This document shows positions 18,073 through 26,080 of a stretch of DNA of 64,000 nucleotides, piece by piece. Each line of letters starts with the position of its first letter. Within the stretch, counting starts at the first letter, position 1. This stretch comes from Halobaculum sp. XH14 (GTDB lineage Archaea; Halobacteriota; Halobacteria; Halobacteriales; Haloferacaceae). The position numbers were made by a program, and so were the translations under genes. The notes below the pieces were generated by a model. That model saw only the letters and a list, made by a program, of their open reading frames with translations, was not told where the DNA came from and did not search any database. The stretch is from assembly GCF_032116555.1 (NCBI RefSeq), contig NZ_CP134949.1:62001-126000 (forward strand), read 5' to 3'.

Positions 18073-19047
18073 ATGCGCGGGGTCGGACTCGCCGGGGCGC
18101 TCGCGGCGCTGCCCGAGCCGGTCGTGGCACTCGCCGCGCTGCTCACACAGCTCGGCGACGCGTGGTTCCTCTATCTCGGCCTGACGCTGCTCTACTGGCT
18201 CGGTAGCGACCGGCTCGCGGTGAACCCGCGGCGGGTCGGCGCGACGCTCGTCGCGCTGGGGCTGGCGGCCCTCGCCGTGACGACCGCGCTGAAGACGCTC
18301 TTCCTGTTCCCGCGACCGCCCGGTGCCGCGGTGGCGACGGCGCCGCTGTGGCTCCCCGACCTCCTCGGCCCGGCCTACGAGAACGCGGCGACCGGCGAGA
18401 GCTTCGGCTTCCCGTCGGGCCACGCCATCGGCGCGACGATGGTGTACGGCGGGCTCGCGGCGTTCCTCGACGTGTGGGACCGCCGGACCCGCTGGCTCGC
18501 CGCGGGGGGCGTCGTCGTGACCGTCTCGCTCACGCGACTCGTGCTCGGCGTCCACTACCTCGTCGACGTCCTCGTCGGGATCGCGGTCGGACTCGTCGCG
18601 CTCGCGGTCCTCGACCGCGTCGCCAGGTCGGGGTTCCAGCCCCGGCCGGACCGCGCGTTCTTCGCGGCCGCCGTCGCCGGCGTCTGTGCGATGGCGGTCG
18701 CGTTCGCGGGCGGGCACGGAACCGAGACGCTGGACGCGGCCATCGCCGCCGGCGGCGCGCTCGGCGGCTACGCCGTCTGGCGGCTCCGTGGGACGGAGAC
18801 GGCGCCCGTCGGCCCCGCGGCGGCCGCGCTCGGCGGGGTGCTCATCGGGACGCCGTTCCTCGGGGCGTACGGCATCACGGTCGTCGGCCTGCCGTACGTG
18901 TTCGGCGTCGTCCCCGACACGACCCGGTATCAGCTGCTCGCGGTGCTGCCGCTCTCGTTCCTGGCGGTCGCGCTGGTCGTCGCCTGGCCGACGGTCGTCG
19001 GCCGCCTGGGTCGGCCCGAGCTCGCGGAGCCGGCGGGCGACGGCTGA
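18073..19047 (+). CDS. PAP2 family phosphatase
   Basis: A 324-residue integral membrane protein with the three acid-phosphatase motifs: KTLFLFPRPPG (C1), the PSGHAIGAT block (C2, catalytic His) and SLTRLVLGVHYLVDV (C3, catalytic His). Such enzymes dephosphorylate lipid phosphates such as isoprenyl diphosphates or phosphatidic acids at the membrane. Several further helices follow the catalytic core. It begins three bases after the YihY fusion stop, so it is probably co-transcribed with it. Confidence 0.87.
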   Translation: MRGVGLAGALAALPEPVVALAALLTQLGDAWFLYLGLTLLYWLGSDRLAVNPRRVGATLVALGLAALAVTTALKTLFLFPRPPGAAVATAPLWLPDLLGPAYENAATGESFGFPSGHAIGATMVYGGLAAFLDVWDRRTRWLAAGGVVVTVSLTRLVLGVHYLVDVLVGIAVGLVALAVLDRVARSGFQPRPDRAFFAAAVAGVCAMAVAFAGGHGTETLDAAIAAGGALGGYAVWRLRGTETAPVGPAAAALGGVLIGTPFLGAYGITVVGLPYVFGVVPDTTRYQLLAVLPLSFLAVALVVAWPTVVGRLGRPELAEPAGDG

Positions 19048-19174
19048 CCGGGTCGCTGACGACTGCCGGGCTGGTTCGCTGACGACGGCCATCCGAACGC
19101 GGTCCCGGCGCGGAATCGACGGCGACGCGTCTCACCGTCGAGCGACGCGCAAAAATCGGAGGTCCGGGAGCGGC

Positions 19175-20554
19175 TCAGAACGTCTCGAGGTACTGGTCGA
19201 GCTCCCACTCGGAGACCTCGACGCGGTACTCGTCGTACTCGGCCGTCTTCGCCTCGACGAACTTCTCGCTGACGTGCTCGCCCAGCGCGTCCTGGACGAC
19301 CTCGTCCTCCCCGAGCGCGTCGATCGCCTCGCCGAGGTTCGAGGGCAGCGTCTCGATGCCGTACTCCTCGCGCTTGGCCTCGTCGAACTCGTAGATGTTC
19401 TCGCGGATCGGGTCGTCGCAGTCGAGCTCCCGCTCGATGCCGTCGAGCCCGGCGCTGATGAGCGCGGCGAACGCGAGGTACGGGTTGCACGACGGGTCCG
19501 GGAAGCGCGCCTCGATGCGCGAGGCCGCCGGGACGCGCGCGGCCGGCTTGCGGATGAGCGCCGAGCGGTTCCGGTCGGACCACGCCACGTAGACGGGCGC
19601 TTCATAGCCCGGCACGAGCCGCTTGTAGCTGTTCACCGTCGGGTTCGTGACGGCCGCGATCGCGGGCGCGTGTTCGAGGATGCCCGCGGTGAACTGCTTT
19701 GCCGTCTCGCTCAGGTCGAACTCGTCGTCACCGTCGTGGAACGCGTTCTCGCCGTCCTCGGTGAAAAGCGAGATGTGCGTGTGCATGCCCGAGCCGTTGA
19801 TGCGCGGGATGGGTTTCGGCATGAACGTCGCGTGCAGGTCGTGCTGGGCGGCGATTGCCCGGACGACCGTCCGGAACGTGCCGACGTTGTCGGCCGTCGA
19901 GAGCGCGTCGTCGTACTCGAAGTTGATCTCGTGCTGGCCCTCGGCGACCTCGTGGTGGGACGCCTCGATCTCGAAGCCCATCGACTCCAGGCCGTAGATG
20001 ATGTCACGGCGCACGTCGCTCGCGAGGTCCTTCGGCGCGAGGTCGAAGTAGCCGCCGGCGTCGTTGGTCGTCGTGGTCGCGCGGCCGTCCTCGTCCTCCT
20101 CGAAGAGGAAGAATTCCGGCTCCGGCGCGGCGTTGACCTCGAAACCCATCTCCGCGGCCCGGTCGAGGACGTCCTTCAGGACGCGCCGGGGATCGCCCTC
20201 GAACGGCTCGCCCGTCGAGGTGTTGATGACGTCACAGATGAGCCGTGCGGCGCCGCCGCCGTCGTTCTCGCGGGTGCGCCACGGGAGCACGGCGAACGTC
20301 GCCGGGTCGGGTTTGAGCCGCATGTCCGACTCCTGGATCCTGACGAACCCGTCGATGGAGGAGCCGTCGAAGTAGATCCCCTCGCTGAACGCCTTTTCGG
20401 CCTGGGAGGCCGGGATGGAGACGTTCTTCACCGTCCCCAGGATGTCGGTGAACTGGAGCCGGAGGAAGTCGACGCCCTTCTCCTCGATCTCGTCGAGGAC
20501 CCGCTGTTCGTCCGCACTGAGCCCGCCGTCAGTAACCGCGTTTTCGTCCGTCAT
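19175..20554 (-). CDS. glnA: Glutamine synthetase, type I
   Basis: A 459-residue enzyme that makes glutamine from glutamate, ammonia and ATP. Motifs seen: [10 protein letters not shown] near residue 65, [21 protein letters not shown], the ATP-binding [12 protein letters not shown], and [13 protein letters not shown]. It is divergent from lrp. On the minus strand a strong TATA-like TTTTATACT (20584-20592) lies about 34 bases before the ATG at 20554, giving a leader of only a few bases. Lrp-type control of glnA is known in Halobacterium, and the arrangement here fits that. Confidence 0.97.
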   Translation of the reverse strand: MTDENAVTDGGLSADEQRVLDEIEEKGVDFLRLQFTDILGTVKNVSIPASQAEKAFSEGIYFDGSSIDGFVRIQESDMRLKPDPATFAVLPWRTRENDGGGAARLICDVINTSTGEPFEGDPRRVLKDVLDRAAEMGFEVNAAPEPEFFLFEEDEDGRATTTTNDAGGYFDLAPKDLASDVRRDIIYGLESMGFEIEASHHEVAEGQHEINFEYDDALSTADNVGTFRTVVRAIAAQHDLHATFMPKPIPRINGSGMHTHISLFTEDGENAFHDGDDEFDLSETAKQFTAGILEHAPAIAAVTNPTVNSYKRLVPGYEAPVYVAWSDRNRSALIRKPAARVPAASRIEARFPDPSCNPYLAFAALISAGLDGIERELDCDDPIRENIYEFDEAKREEYGIETLPSNLGEAIDALGEDEVVQDALGEHVSEKFVEAKTAEYDEYRVEVSEWELDQYLETF

Positions 20555-20583
20555 GTACTCAGACGGTAGGACTGTGAACACCC

Positions 20584-20658
20584 AGTATAAAATCCTTGTC
20601 GGTCGGTGCAACCATCCCCTCCTGAGCCAATGGGTGGACATTCGTAAAATTCTAAACC
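20584..20658. promoter_or_regulatory. Divergent glnA-lrp promoter region
   Basis: It holds the TATA-like AGTATAAAA (20584-20592, serving glnA on the minus strand) and TCTAAACC (20651-20658, about 27 bases before the lrp ATG at 20681). The roughly 60 bases between the two boxes are the likely place for Lrp operators; no clear palindrome stands out. Confidence 0.5.
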
Positions 20659-20680
20659 CCCAGACCCGTGGTGGAACGTG

Positions 20681-21136
20681 ATGACGTACGAAAACCTCGA
20701 CGCGAAACTCGTCAACGCACTGCTCGGAAACGGTCGCGCCAGCCTCCGGAGCCTGGGCGAGGACCTGGACGTCTCGGTGACGACCGTCTCGAACCACCTC
20801 CGCGACCTGGAGGAGGAGGGCGTCATCGAGGGGTACACGCCCCGCGTGAACTACGACAAGCTCGGCTACGACGTCACCGCCATCGTCCAGTTGAAGGTCG
20901 AGGGCGAGGCGCTCCCGGAGATCGTGGACCGGCTCGAGGACCAGAAGCAGATGGTGTCGGTGTACGAGGTGACGGGCGATTACGACGTCATCGCCATCGG
21001 CAAGTTCACCGACACCGACGAGATGAACGAGGGCATCAAGGGCCTGCTCGCGGACGCGGACATCCGCGAGACGAACACCTCCGTCGTGTTGAACACCGTC
21101 GTCGAGAACGGCCAGTTCGACCTCGACGTGGAGTAA
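20681..21136 (+). CDS. lrp: Lrp/AsnC family transcriptional regulator
   Basis: A 151-residue regulator with an N-terminal winged helix-turn-helix (about 5-55, including [17 protein letters not shown]) and a C-terminal RAM/AsnC ligand-sensing domain ([16 protein letters not shown]). Divergent from glnA, it probably regulates glutamine synthesis and itself. GTG 20678 is directly adjacent, but the ATG at 20681 matches the expected leaderless start. Confidence 0.92.
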   Translation: MTYENLDAKLVNALLGNGRASLRSLGEDLDVSVTTVSNHLRDLEEEGVIEGYTPRVNYDKLGYDVTAIVQLKVEGEALPEIVDRLEDQKQMVSVYEVTGDYDVIAIGKFTDTDEMNEGIKGLLADADIRETNTSVVLNTVVENGQFDLDVE

Positions 21137-21234
21137 GCGCGGTCGAGCCGTCGCTCGTCTCGCCGTTCCCACGGTCGCTCACAGAACCACCTCGGCCGGC
21201 CGTCCCGTCGTTCTCAGCGCCTCGATCCCGGGGG

Positions 21235-21423
21235 TCACACCAGATACTCGGTCACGTCGTCCATGTCCGTCCGACAGAACGGACAGCGGTAGCGCGTCGA
21301 GAAGCCGCCCGACTGGGCCGTCGTCTTCGCCTCGAGTTCGTGCATCCCGATCTGACGGCCGCAGTCGGGGCAGTTAACTTTCGGCACGGGTGTGTCACTC
21401 GATTCCACGGTCATAAACCCCAT
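21235..21423 (-). CDS. Small two-CPxC zinc-ribbon protein
   Basis: A 62-residue protein with NCPDCGR and RCPFCRT, a four-Cys zinc ribbon typical of the many small haloarchaeal zinc proteins. A TATA-like AAATAGATTA on the minus strand (21443-21452) is about 25 bases before the ATG at 21423; a second in-frame ATG is at 21414. No function is known. Confidence 0.75.
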   Translation of the reverse strand: MGFMTVESSDTPVPKVNCPDCGRQIGMHELEAKTTAQSGGFSTRYRCPFCRTDMDDVTEYLV

Positions 21424-21561
21424 GACACGGCGTCGGAGAGTAATCTATTTGGTCGAAGAATCACAGTAGCGGCCCGCTACCCCGTCCCTGTCGGGATGAC
21501 GCGATCCGAAGACGAGCGTCAGATCCGGCCGTCCAGTCAGTCGAGTGACTTCTCTCGCCGC

Positions 21562-22644
21562 TCAGTCCCGCTCCTCGAACGTGAACGTTCCGTCCCGCTG
21601 GACGACCTCGCCGTCGAGTTCGATGACCGAGTCCTCGCTCATGTCGACGATCATGTCCACGTGCTCCGCGGACTCGTTCACCTCGTTGCCCTCGCCGACG
21701 GTCTCCGGGTACGCGCTGCCGACCGCCATGTGGACCGTATCGCCCATCTTCTCGTCGAACAGCATGTTGTAGGTGAGCCGGTCGATGGCGCGGTTCATCC
21801 CGATGCCGAGTTCGCCGAGGTAGCGGGCGGCCTCGTCGGTGTCGAACACGCCCGCGAGCACCGCCTCGTTGCGCCCGGCCGAGAACGACTCGACCCGCCC
21901 GTCCTCGAAGCGGAGGCGGACGTCCTCGATCTCGCGGCCCTGCCGGTACAGCGGCATGTCGAAGTGGACCTCGCCGGTCACCGACTCCTTCACCGGGGCC
22001 GTGAACACCTCGCCGCCGGGCAGGTTCTCCTCGCCGACGTCGTTGATCGCGGTGTTGCCGGCGATCGACATCGTGAGGTCGGTTCCCTCGCCCGACCGGA
22101 TCCGGACCTCGTCGGCGTCGTTCAGCAGGTCGACCAGTTGTTGCTGGAACTCGCCCTGGGCCTCCCAGTCCAGCGACACCGCGTCCCAGACGAAGTTCTC
22201 GTACGCGTCCGTGCTCATGCCCGCCAGCTGGGCGTGGCCCCGCGTCGGGTACTGGGTGAGACACCAGCGCTTCGAGAGTCGCTCCCGCTGGACGGGACGC
22301 ATCGCCCGGTTGTACGCCGCGGTCGTTTCGGGGTCGACGTCCGACTTCTCGGCGACGTTGCCGCCCGAACGTGCGATGACGAACGCGTCGGCCTCCTCGT
22401 ACAGCGCCCGCCGGTGCTCGGGCGTCTCGAACTCGTCGTCGCCGGCGCGGAGGAACGCCCGCGTCGCGCGGTCGTCGTTGTTCAGGAGTACCGGGTTCGC
22501 GCCGCGGTCGCCCGCGAGTTCGTGGACGGCGACCGCGAGGTCGGCTGCCTCGCTCGGCAACTGGACGACGAGGTCGTCGCCCGCCCCCAGGTCGATCGAG
22601 TGGTCGACGATGATCTCTGCGTGCTCCCGGATTCGCGGATCCAT
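21562..22644 (-). CDS. Aminopeptidase, M29 family
   Basis: A 360-residue metallopeptidase of the thermophilic aminopeptidase (AmpS/T, M29) type. Recognisable regions are VDHSIDLGAGDDLVVQLP at the N-terminus, TQYPTRGHAQLAGMS near residue 140, and in the C-terminal half AGRNEAVLAGVFDTDEAARYLGE-like sequence, FDEKMGDTVHMAVG and SAEHVDMIVDMS, which carry the Glu/His/Asp metal ligands. It removes N-terminal residues from peptides in the cytoplasm. It has its own gap from the MazG-like gene upstream (68 bases, same strand), so the two could be co-transcribed. Confidence 0.88.
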   Translation of the reverse strand: MDPRIREHAEIIVDHSIDLGAGDDLVVQLPSEAADLAVAVHELAGDRGANPVLLNNDDRATRAFLRAGDDEFETPEHRRALYEEADAFVIARSGGNVAEKSDVDPETTAAYNRAMRPVQRERLSKRWCLTQYPTRGHAQLAGMSTDAYENFVWDAVSLDWEAQGEFQQQLVDLLNDADEVRIRSGEGTDLTMSIAGNTAINDVGEENLPGGEVFTAPVKESVTGEVHFDMPLYRQGREIEDVRLRFEDGRVESFSAGRNEAVLAGVFDTDEAARYLGELGIGMNRAIDRLTYNMLFDEKMGDTVHMAVGSAYPETVGEGNEVNESAEHVDMIVDMSEDSVIELDGEVVQRDGTFTFEERD

Positions 22645-22712
22645 TGGCGTGAGGTGCGGACGACGAAAGGTATGGATTTCGACTGGCGGGCGACCGGGCG
22701 CTCGCCGGGACA

Positions 22713-23045
22713 CTACCCCTCGTTCTCGACCCGTTCGAGCACGATTCCCTCCGCGAACCGACCGCGCTCCGACGCCTTGGCGGTTCGAATCCGGTTCACG
22801 TGCGACCGGTCCCGCCAGTCGAGCAGCGTCTCCACGACCTCCAGCACGTCCGCGAGTTCGGCGTCGGCGTCCTCGTCGTCGTCCGTGCGGGCCTCGCGGA
22901 ACTCGGTCGCTTCCTCGACCAGTTTCTCCGCGAGGTAGGCGTCGTACTCCGCGCCCTCGACCCGCCGGGTGACCGGCGTCTCGTCGTTCCCCTCGATTAT
23001 CTCGGGGATGCGGTCGTGGACGAGTTTGTCGTACTCGGTGGGCAT
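22713..23045 (-). CDS. MazG-like / phosphoribosyl-ATP pyrophosphohydrolase-like protein
   Basis: A 110-residue all-alpha NTP pyrophosphohydrolase-like protein. It begins MPTEYDKLVHDRIPEII, and the metal-binding pattern is seen in LVEEATEFREA followed by ELADVLEVVETLL (ExxE...ExxD). Members hydrolyse nucleoside triphosphates, possibly as house-cleaning. It lies downstream of alaS on the same strand, 121 bases away. The ATG at 23045 is where family similarity starts. Confidence 0.82.
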   Translation of the reverse strand: MPTEYDKLVHDRIPEIIEGNDETPVTRRVEGAEYDAYLAEKLVEEATEFREARTDDDEDADAELADVLEVVETLLDWRDRSHVNRIRTAKASERGRFAEGIVLERVENEG

Positions 23046-23124
23046 CGTCCGGGGATGGGCAGGGGGCTCTGAAAAGTCGGCCGGGTCGGTGGCCACCTCG
23101 GGCGTCCACTTCACCGACGGCCGG

Positions 23125-23177
23125 TGTCGGCTCAGGCGTTCACTTCGACGGCGTACCGTTGCCGGCTCAGGCGTTCA
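23125..23177. repeat. Direct repeat at the 3' end of alaS
   Basis: Two 18-base copies (23125-23142 and 23160-23177, 17 of 18 identical) sit 35 bases apart. The second spans the last alaS codons and stop; the first lies just beyond it. It looks like a small tandem duplication of the gene's end. Confidence 0.6.
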
Positions 23178-25935
23178 GCACGGCCCGAAGGATCTCCGGC
23201 GCCGCATCCAGCGCGTCGGCGAGCGCGCCGACGTCGGGGCCGCCGCCCTGCGCGAAGTCCGGCGGGCCGCCGCCGCCGCCGCCCACGCGGCCGGCCAGTT
23301 CGCCGACGACCTCGCCGGCGTTCACCCCCACGTCGTCCGGGACGCCGACGACGAACGTCGCCGCGCCGCCCGCGCCCGACCCGAGCACTGCGATGCGGCC
23401 GTCCGCGACGAGCGCGTTCGCGGCCGCCCGCAGTTCGTCCGAGTCGGCGTCCATCCGCTCGACGATGGCGGGTGTACCGTCTATCTCGGCGGCGGGTTCG
23501 GCCGTCTCGATGCGCAGATTCGCCAGTTCCTCCTGCAGTCGGTCGATGGTCTTGCCGCGGTCCTTCCACTCGGTGAAGAACCGCTCGGCCGTCTCCGGCA
23601 CGTCCTGCGGGTCGACGTCGAGAACCGCGGCCGCGTCGTACAGCGCGTCCTCGGTCCGGTGGGTCGCGTCGACCGCTGCCTCGCCGGCGGCGAAGACGAT
23701 GCGCTCGACGCCGTCCTGCACCGGCTCGGTCTTGAGCACCTTGATGAGGCCGATGTCGCCGGTCCTGGCGACGTGGGTGCCGCCGCAGGCCTGCACGTCG
23801 TCGCCGACGGTGATGACCCGGATCTGCTCGCCCGGCGGGATGCCGCCCTGGTAGAGGTCGAAGCCGTACTCGGACTGGGCGTCGTGGCGGTCGGGCCACT
23901 CCTGCTTGACCGAGCTGTTCTCCCGGACGAGGTCGTTGGCGACGCGTTCGATCTCCTCGACCTCCTCGCGCGAGATGCGGTCGTAGTGGGCGACGTCGAG
24001 CCGGGAGGAGTCGAGCCCCTTCTGGGCGCCCGCCTGCCGGACGTGCTCGCCCAGCACCTCGCGGGCGGCGTAGCCGACGACGTGGGTCGCCGTGTGGTGG
24101 GCCATCAGCCGGCGGCGGCGCTCGCCGTCGACCTGGCCGCGGACGAACTCGCCCTTGCCGGGGTCCGCGTCGGTCCGGTGGAGGATGACGCCGTCCCTGA
24201 TCTGGACGTCGTCGACCTCGGCGGTGAGGTCGTCGGTCGAGAGCGTCCCGCGGTCGGCGGGCTGACCCCCGCCCTCGGGGTAGAACATCGTCTGGTCGAG
24301 CACGACGTCGTAGCCGTCCTCGCGCTCGAACACGTCGAGGACGACCGCCTCGAACTCCGTGCGGTCCTGATCGTCGTAGTAGAGCCGCTCGGTCTCCGGG
24401 AGGTCCGCGAGGCGCTCGTCGCTCCCGGCCCCCTCGCTCGCCGCGTCGACGGCGTCGTGGCGGGCGGCGACGAGCCCGTAGAAGTCGTCGGGCACCCGCA
24501 CGGTCGCGCCGCGCTCCTCGGCGATCTCCCGTACCATGTCGGGCTGGATGCCGTGGGAGTCGTACAGTTCGATGAGTTCCTCGACCGGAATCGACTCGTC
24601 CGTGCCGGCGTGCTCGTCGGCGAGCGCCTCGACCTTCCGGCCGCCGCGCTCGAGCGTCTCGCGGTACTTCTCGACCTCGGTACGGACGATGTCGCGGATG
24701 GTGTCCCGGTTCCGGTAGCCGAGGCGGTCGGCCTGCATGTCGACGAGTTCGTCGAGCGGGGCGTCGACGCCGACGGTGTCGACGAGCCGCTTCGTCCGGC
24801 GGAGCACCATCCGGGCGAGATAGCCCGTGCCGACATTCGAGGGGACGATCTCGTCGCCGAACATGTACGCGAGCGTCCGGCAGTGGTCCGCGATGGCGTA
24901 GATGTCCTCCAGCGGACGGAGCAGGTCGGTGAGCCGCTCGGTCCCCACGTCGAGCTTGTCGGCGATGTTGTCGCGGGCGGCCTCGACGTCCTCGGCCTCG
25001 TCGATGTCGAGGTGGCCCGAGAGCTTCGACGCGCGGTGGACGAGCGTCTCCTCCGCCTCGGTGAGTTCGATCCCGGCGTTCTCCTTCAGGAACGAGATCA
25101 TGTCCGGGTAGACGGCCTCGTACACCGTCGGGGTGCCCTGGCTCATCCAGGTCCACCGCTCCAGCCCGTAGCCGGTGTCGACGATGTACGTGTCCATCTT
25201 CGAGTACGTGTTCCCGTCCTTCATCTCGAACTCGCCGTCGGGGTCCTGCTCCATCGACATGAAGACGAGCGTGGCGAGTTCCGCGCCCTTGTAGATGACC
25301 TCGATGGCGGGGCCGGCGTTGCCGCCGCCGACCCACGGGTCCTCGATGTAGGTGATCTCCGCGAGGTCCGCGCCCATCGACTCGAAGAAGCCGTCGCAGT
25401 AGCGGACCGTCTCGTCCTTCCAGTACACCTCGCCCGAGTAGGCGTACTTGTCGCCGACCTCCTCGCGGGCGTTGAACGCGTGGTGGGCCATCATCTCGAA
25501 CGCCATCGTGTGCCGGCCCGTCTTGCCGACGTTGTCGATGTCCTGCATCCGGATGCACGGCTGGCTGATACAGAGCGGGTTCGCCGGCGGCGGCGTCCGC
25601 CCGGAGGTGACGAGCGGCTGGAAGTCGTAGATGGATGCCTGCGTCAGGAGGACGTCGTCCCGCCAGCGGTTCGCCGCGACCGGGTACGGCTCGATCCGCT
25701 CGTGGTCGTTGTCCTCGAAGTACGAGAGGAACGCCTCGCGCATCTCCTCGAGGCTGTACGCCTCGTCGAAGCCGGGGTCGTCGATGAAGGAGTAGTCCTC
25801 GCACGGCGGTTCGCCGCACAGCTTCCGCTCGGGGTCGCGGGTCCAGAAGTGGTCCCCGCAGGAGGAACACTCGCGTCGGTGGAACCCCTCCTCCTCGAAG
25901 TAGTCGAGGCGGTATTCCCCAGTGAGGTCGCTCAT
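23167..25935 (-). CDS. alaS: Alanyl-tRNA synthetase
   Basis: A 922-residue class II synthetase of archaeal type. It starts with an archaeal N-terminal zinc module ([15 protein letters not shown]), then the class II catalytic core ([17 protein letters not shown]). The editing domain has the [14 protein letters not shown] zinc motif and later [17 protein letters not shown]-terminal DHHA1/C-Ala region with a Gly-rich stretch ([17 protein letters not shown]) closes it. A TATA-like CCTTTTGCA on the minus strand (25961-25969) fits a leaderless start at 25935. It is divergent from the histidine kinase. Confidence 0.97.
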   Translation of the reverse strand: MSDLTGEYRLDYFEEEGFHRRECSSCGDHFWTRDPERKLCGEPPCEDYSFIDDPGFDEAYSLEEMREAFLSYFEDNDHERIEPYPVAANRWRDDVLLTQASIYDFQPLVTSGRTPPPANPLCISQPCIRMQDIDNVGKTGRHTMAFEMMAHHAFNAREEVGDKYAYSGEVYWKDETVRYCDGFFESMGADLAEITYIEDPWVGGGNAGPAIEVIYKGAELATLVFMSMEQDPDGEFEMKDGNTYSKMDTYIVDTGYGLERWTWMSQGTPTVYEAVYPDMISFLKENAGIELTEAEETLVHRASKLSGHLDIDEAEDVEAARDNIADKLDVGTERLTDLLRPLEDIYAIADHCRTLAYMFGDEIVPSNVGTGYLARMVLRRTKRLVDTVGVDAPLDELVDMQADRLGYRNRDTIRDIVRTEVEKYRETLERGGRKVEALADEHAGTDESIPVEELIELYDSHGIQPDMVREIAEERGATVRVPDDFYGLVAARHDAVDAASEGAGSDERLADLPETERLYYDDQDRTEFEAVVLDVFEREDGYDVVLDQTMFYPEGGGQPADRGTLSTDDLTAEVDDVQIRDGVILHRTDADPGKGEFVRGQVDGERRRRLMAHHTATHVVGYAAREVLGEHVRQAGAQKGLDSSRLDVAHYDRISREEVEEIERVANDLVRENSSVKQEWPDRHDAQSEYGFDLYQGGIPPGEQIRVITVGDDVQACGGTHVARTGDIGLIKVLKTEPVQDGVERIVFAAGEAAVDATHRTEDALYDAAAVLDVDPQDVPETAERFFTEWKDRGKTIDRLQEELANLRIETAEPAAEIDGTPAIVERMDADSDELRAAANALVADGRIAVLGSGAGGAATFVVGVPDDVGVNAGEVVGELAGRVGGGGGGPPDFAQGGGPDVGALADALDAAPEILRAVLNA

Positions 25936-26080
25936 TACGCCTCACTACCCCCGTCACCGTGCAAAAGGGTTCCGGGCCGGCGACGGCGCCGCCCGACGCC
26001 GTTCACGGGCCGGGAGCCCCCTCACCGACATTCTTAAATTCCCGTTCGCTAACAATGGGTCCGACTGTCCGGTGGACCAC

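Noticed and set aside
22969-26037. A frame of more than 1000 codons antisense to alaS
   Set aside because: The sequence is low-complexity Val/Asp/Leu/Arg typical of antisense frames in high-GC genes; the opposite strand has intact AlaS motifs.
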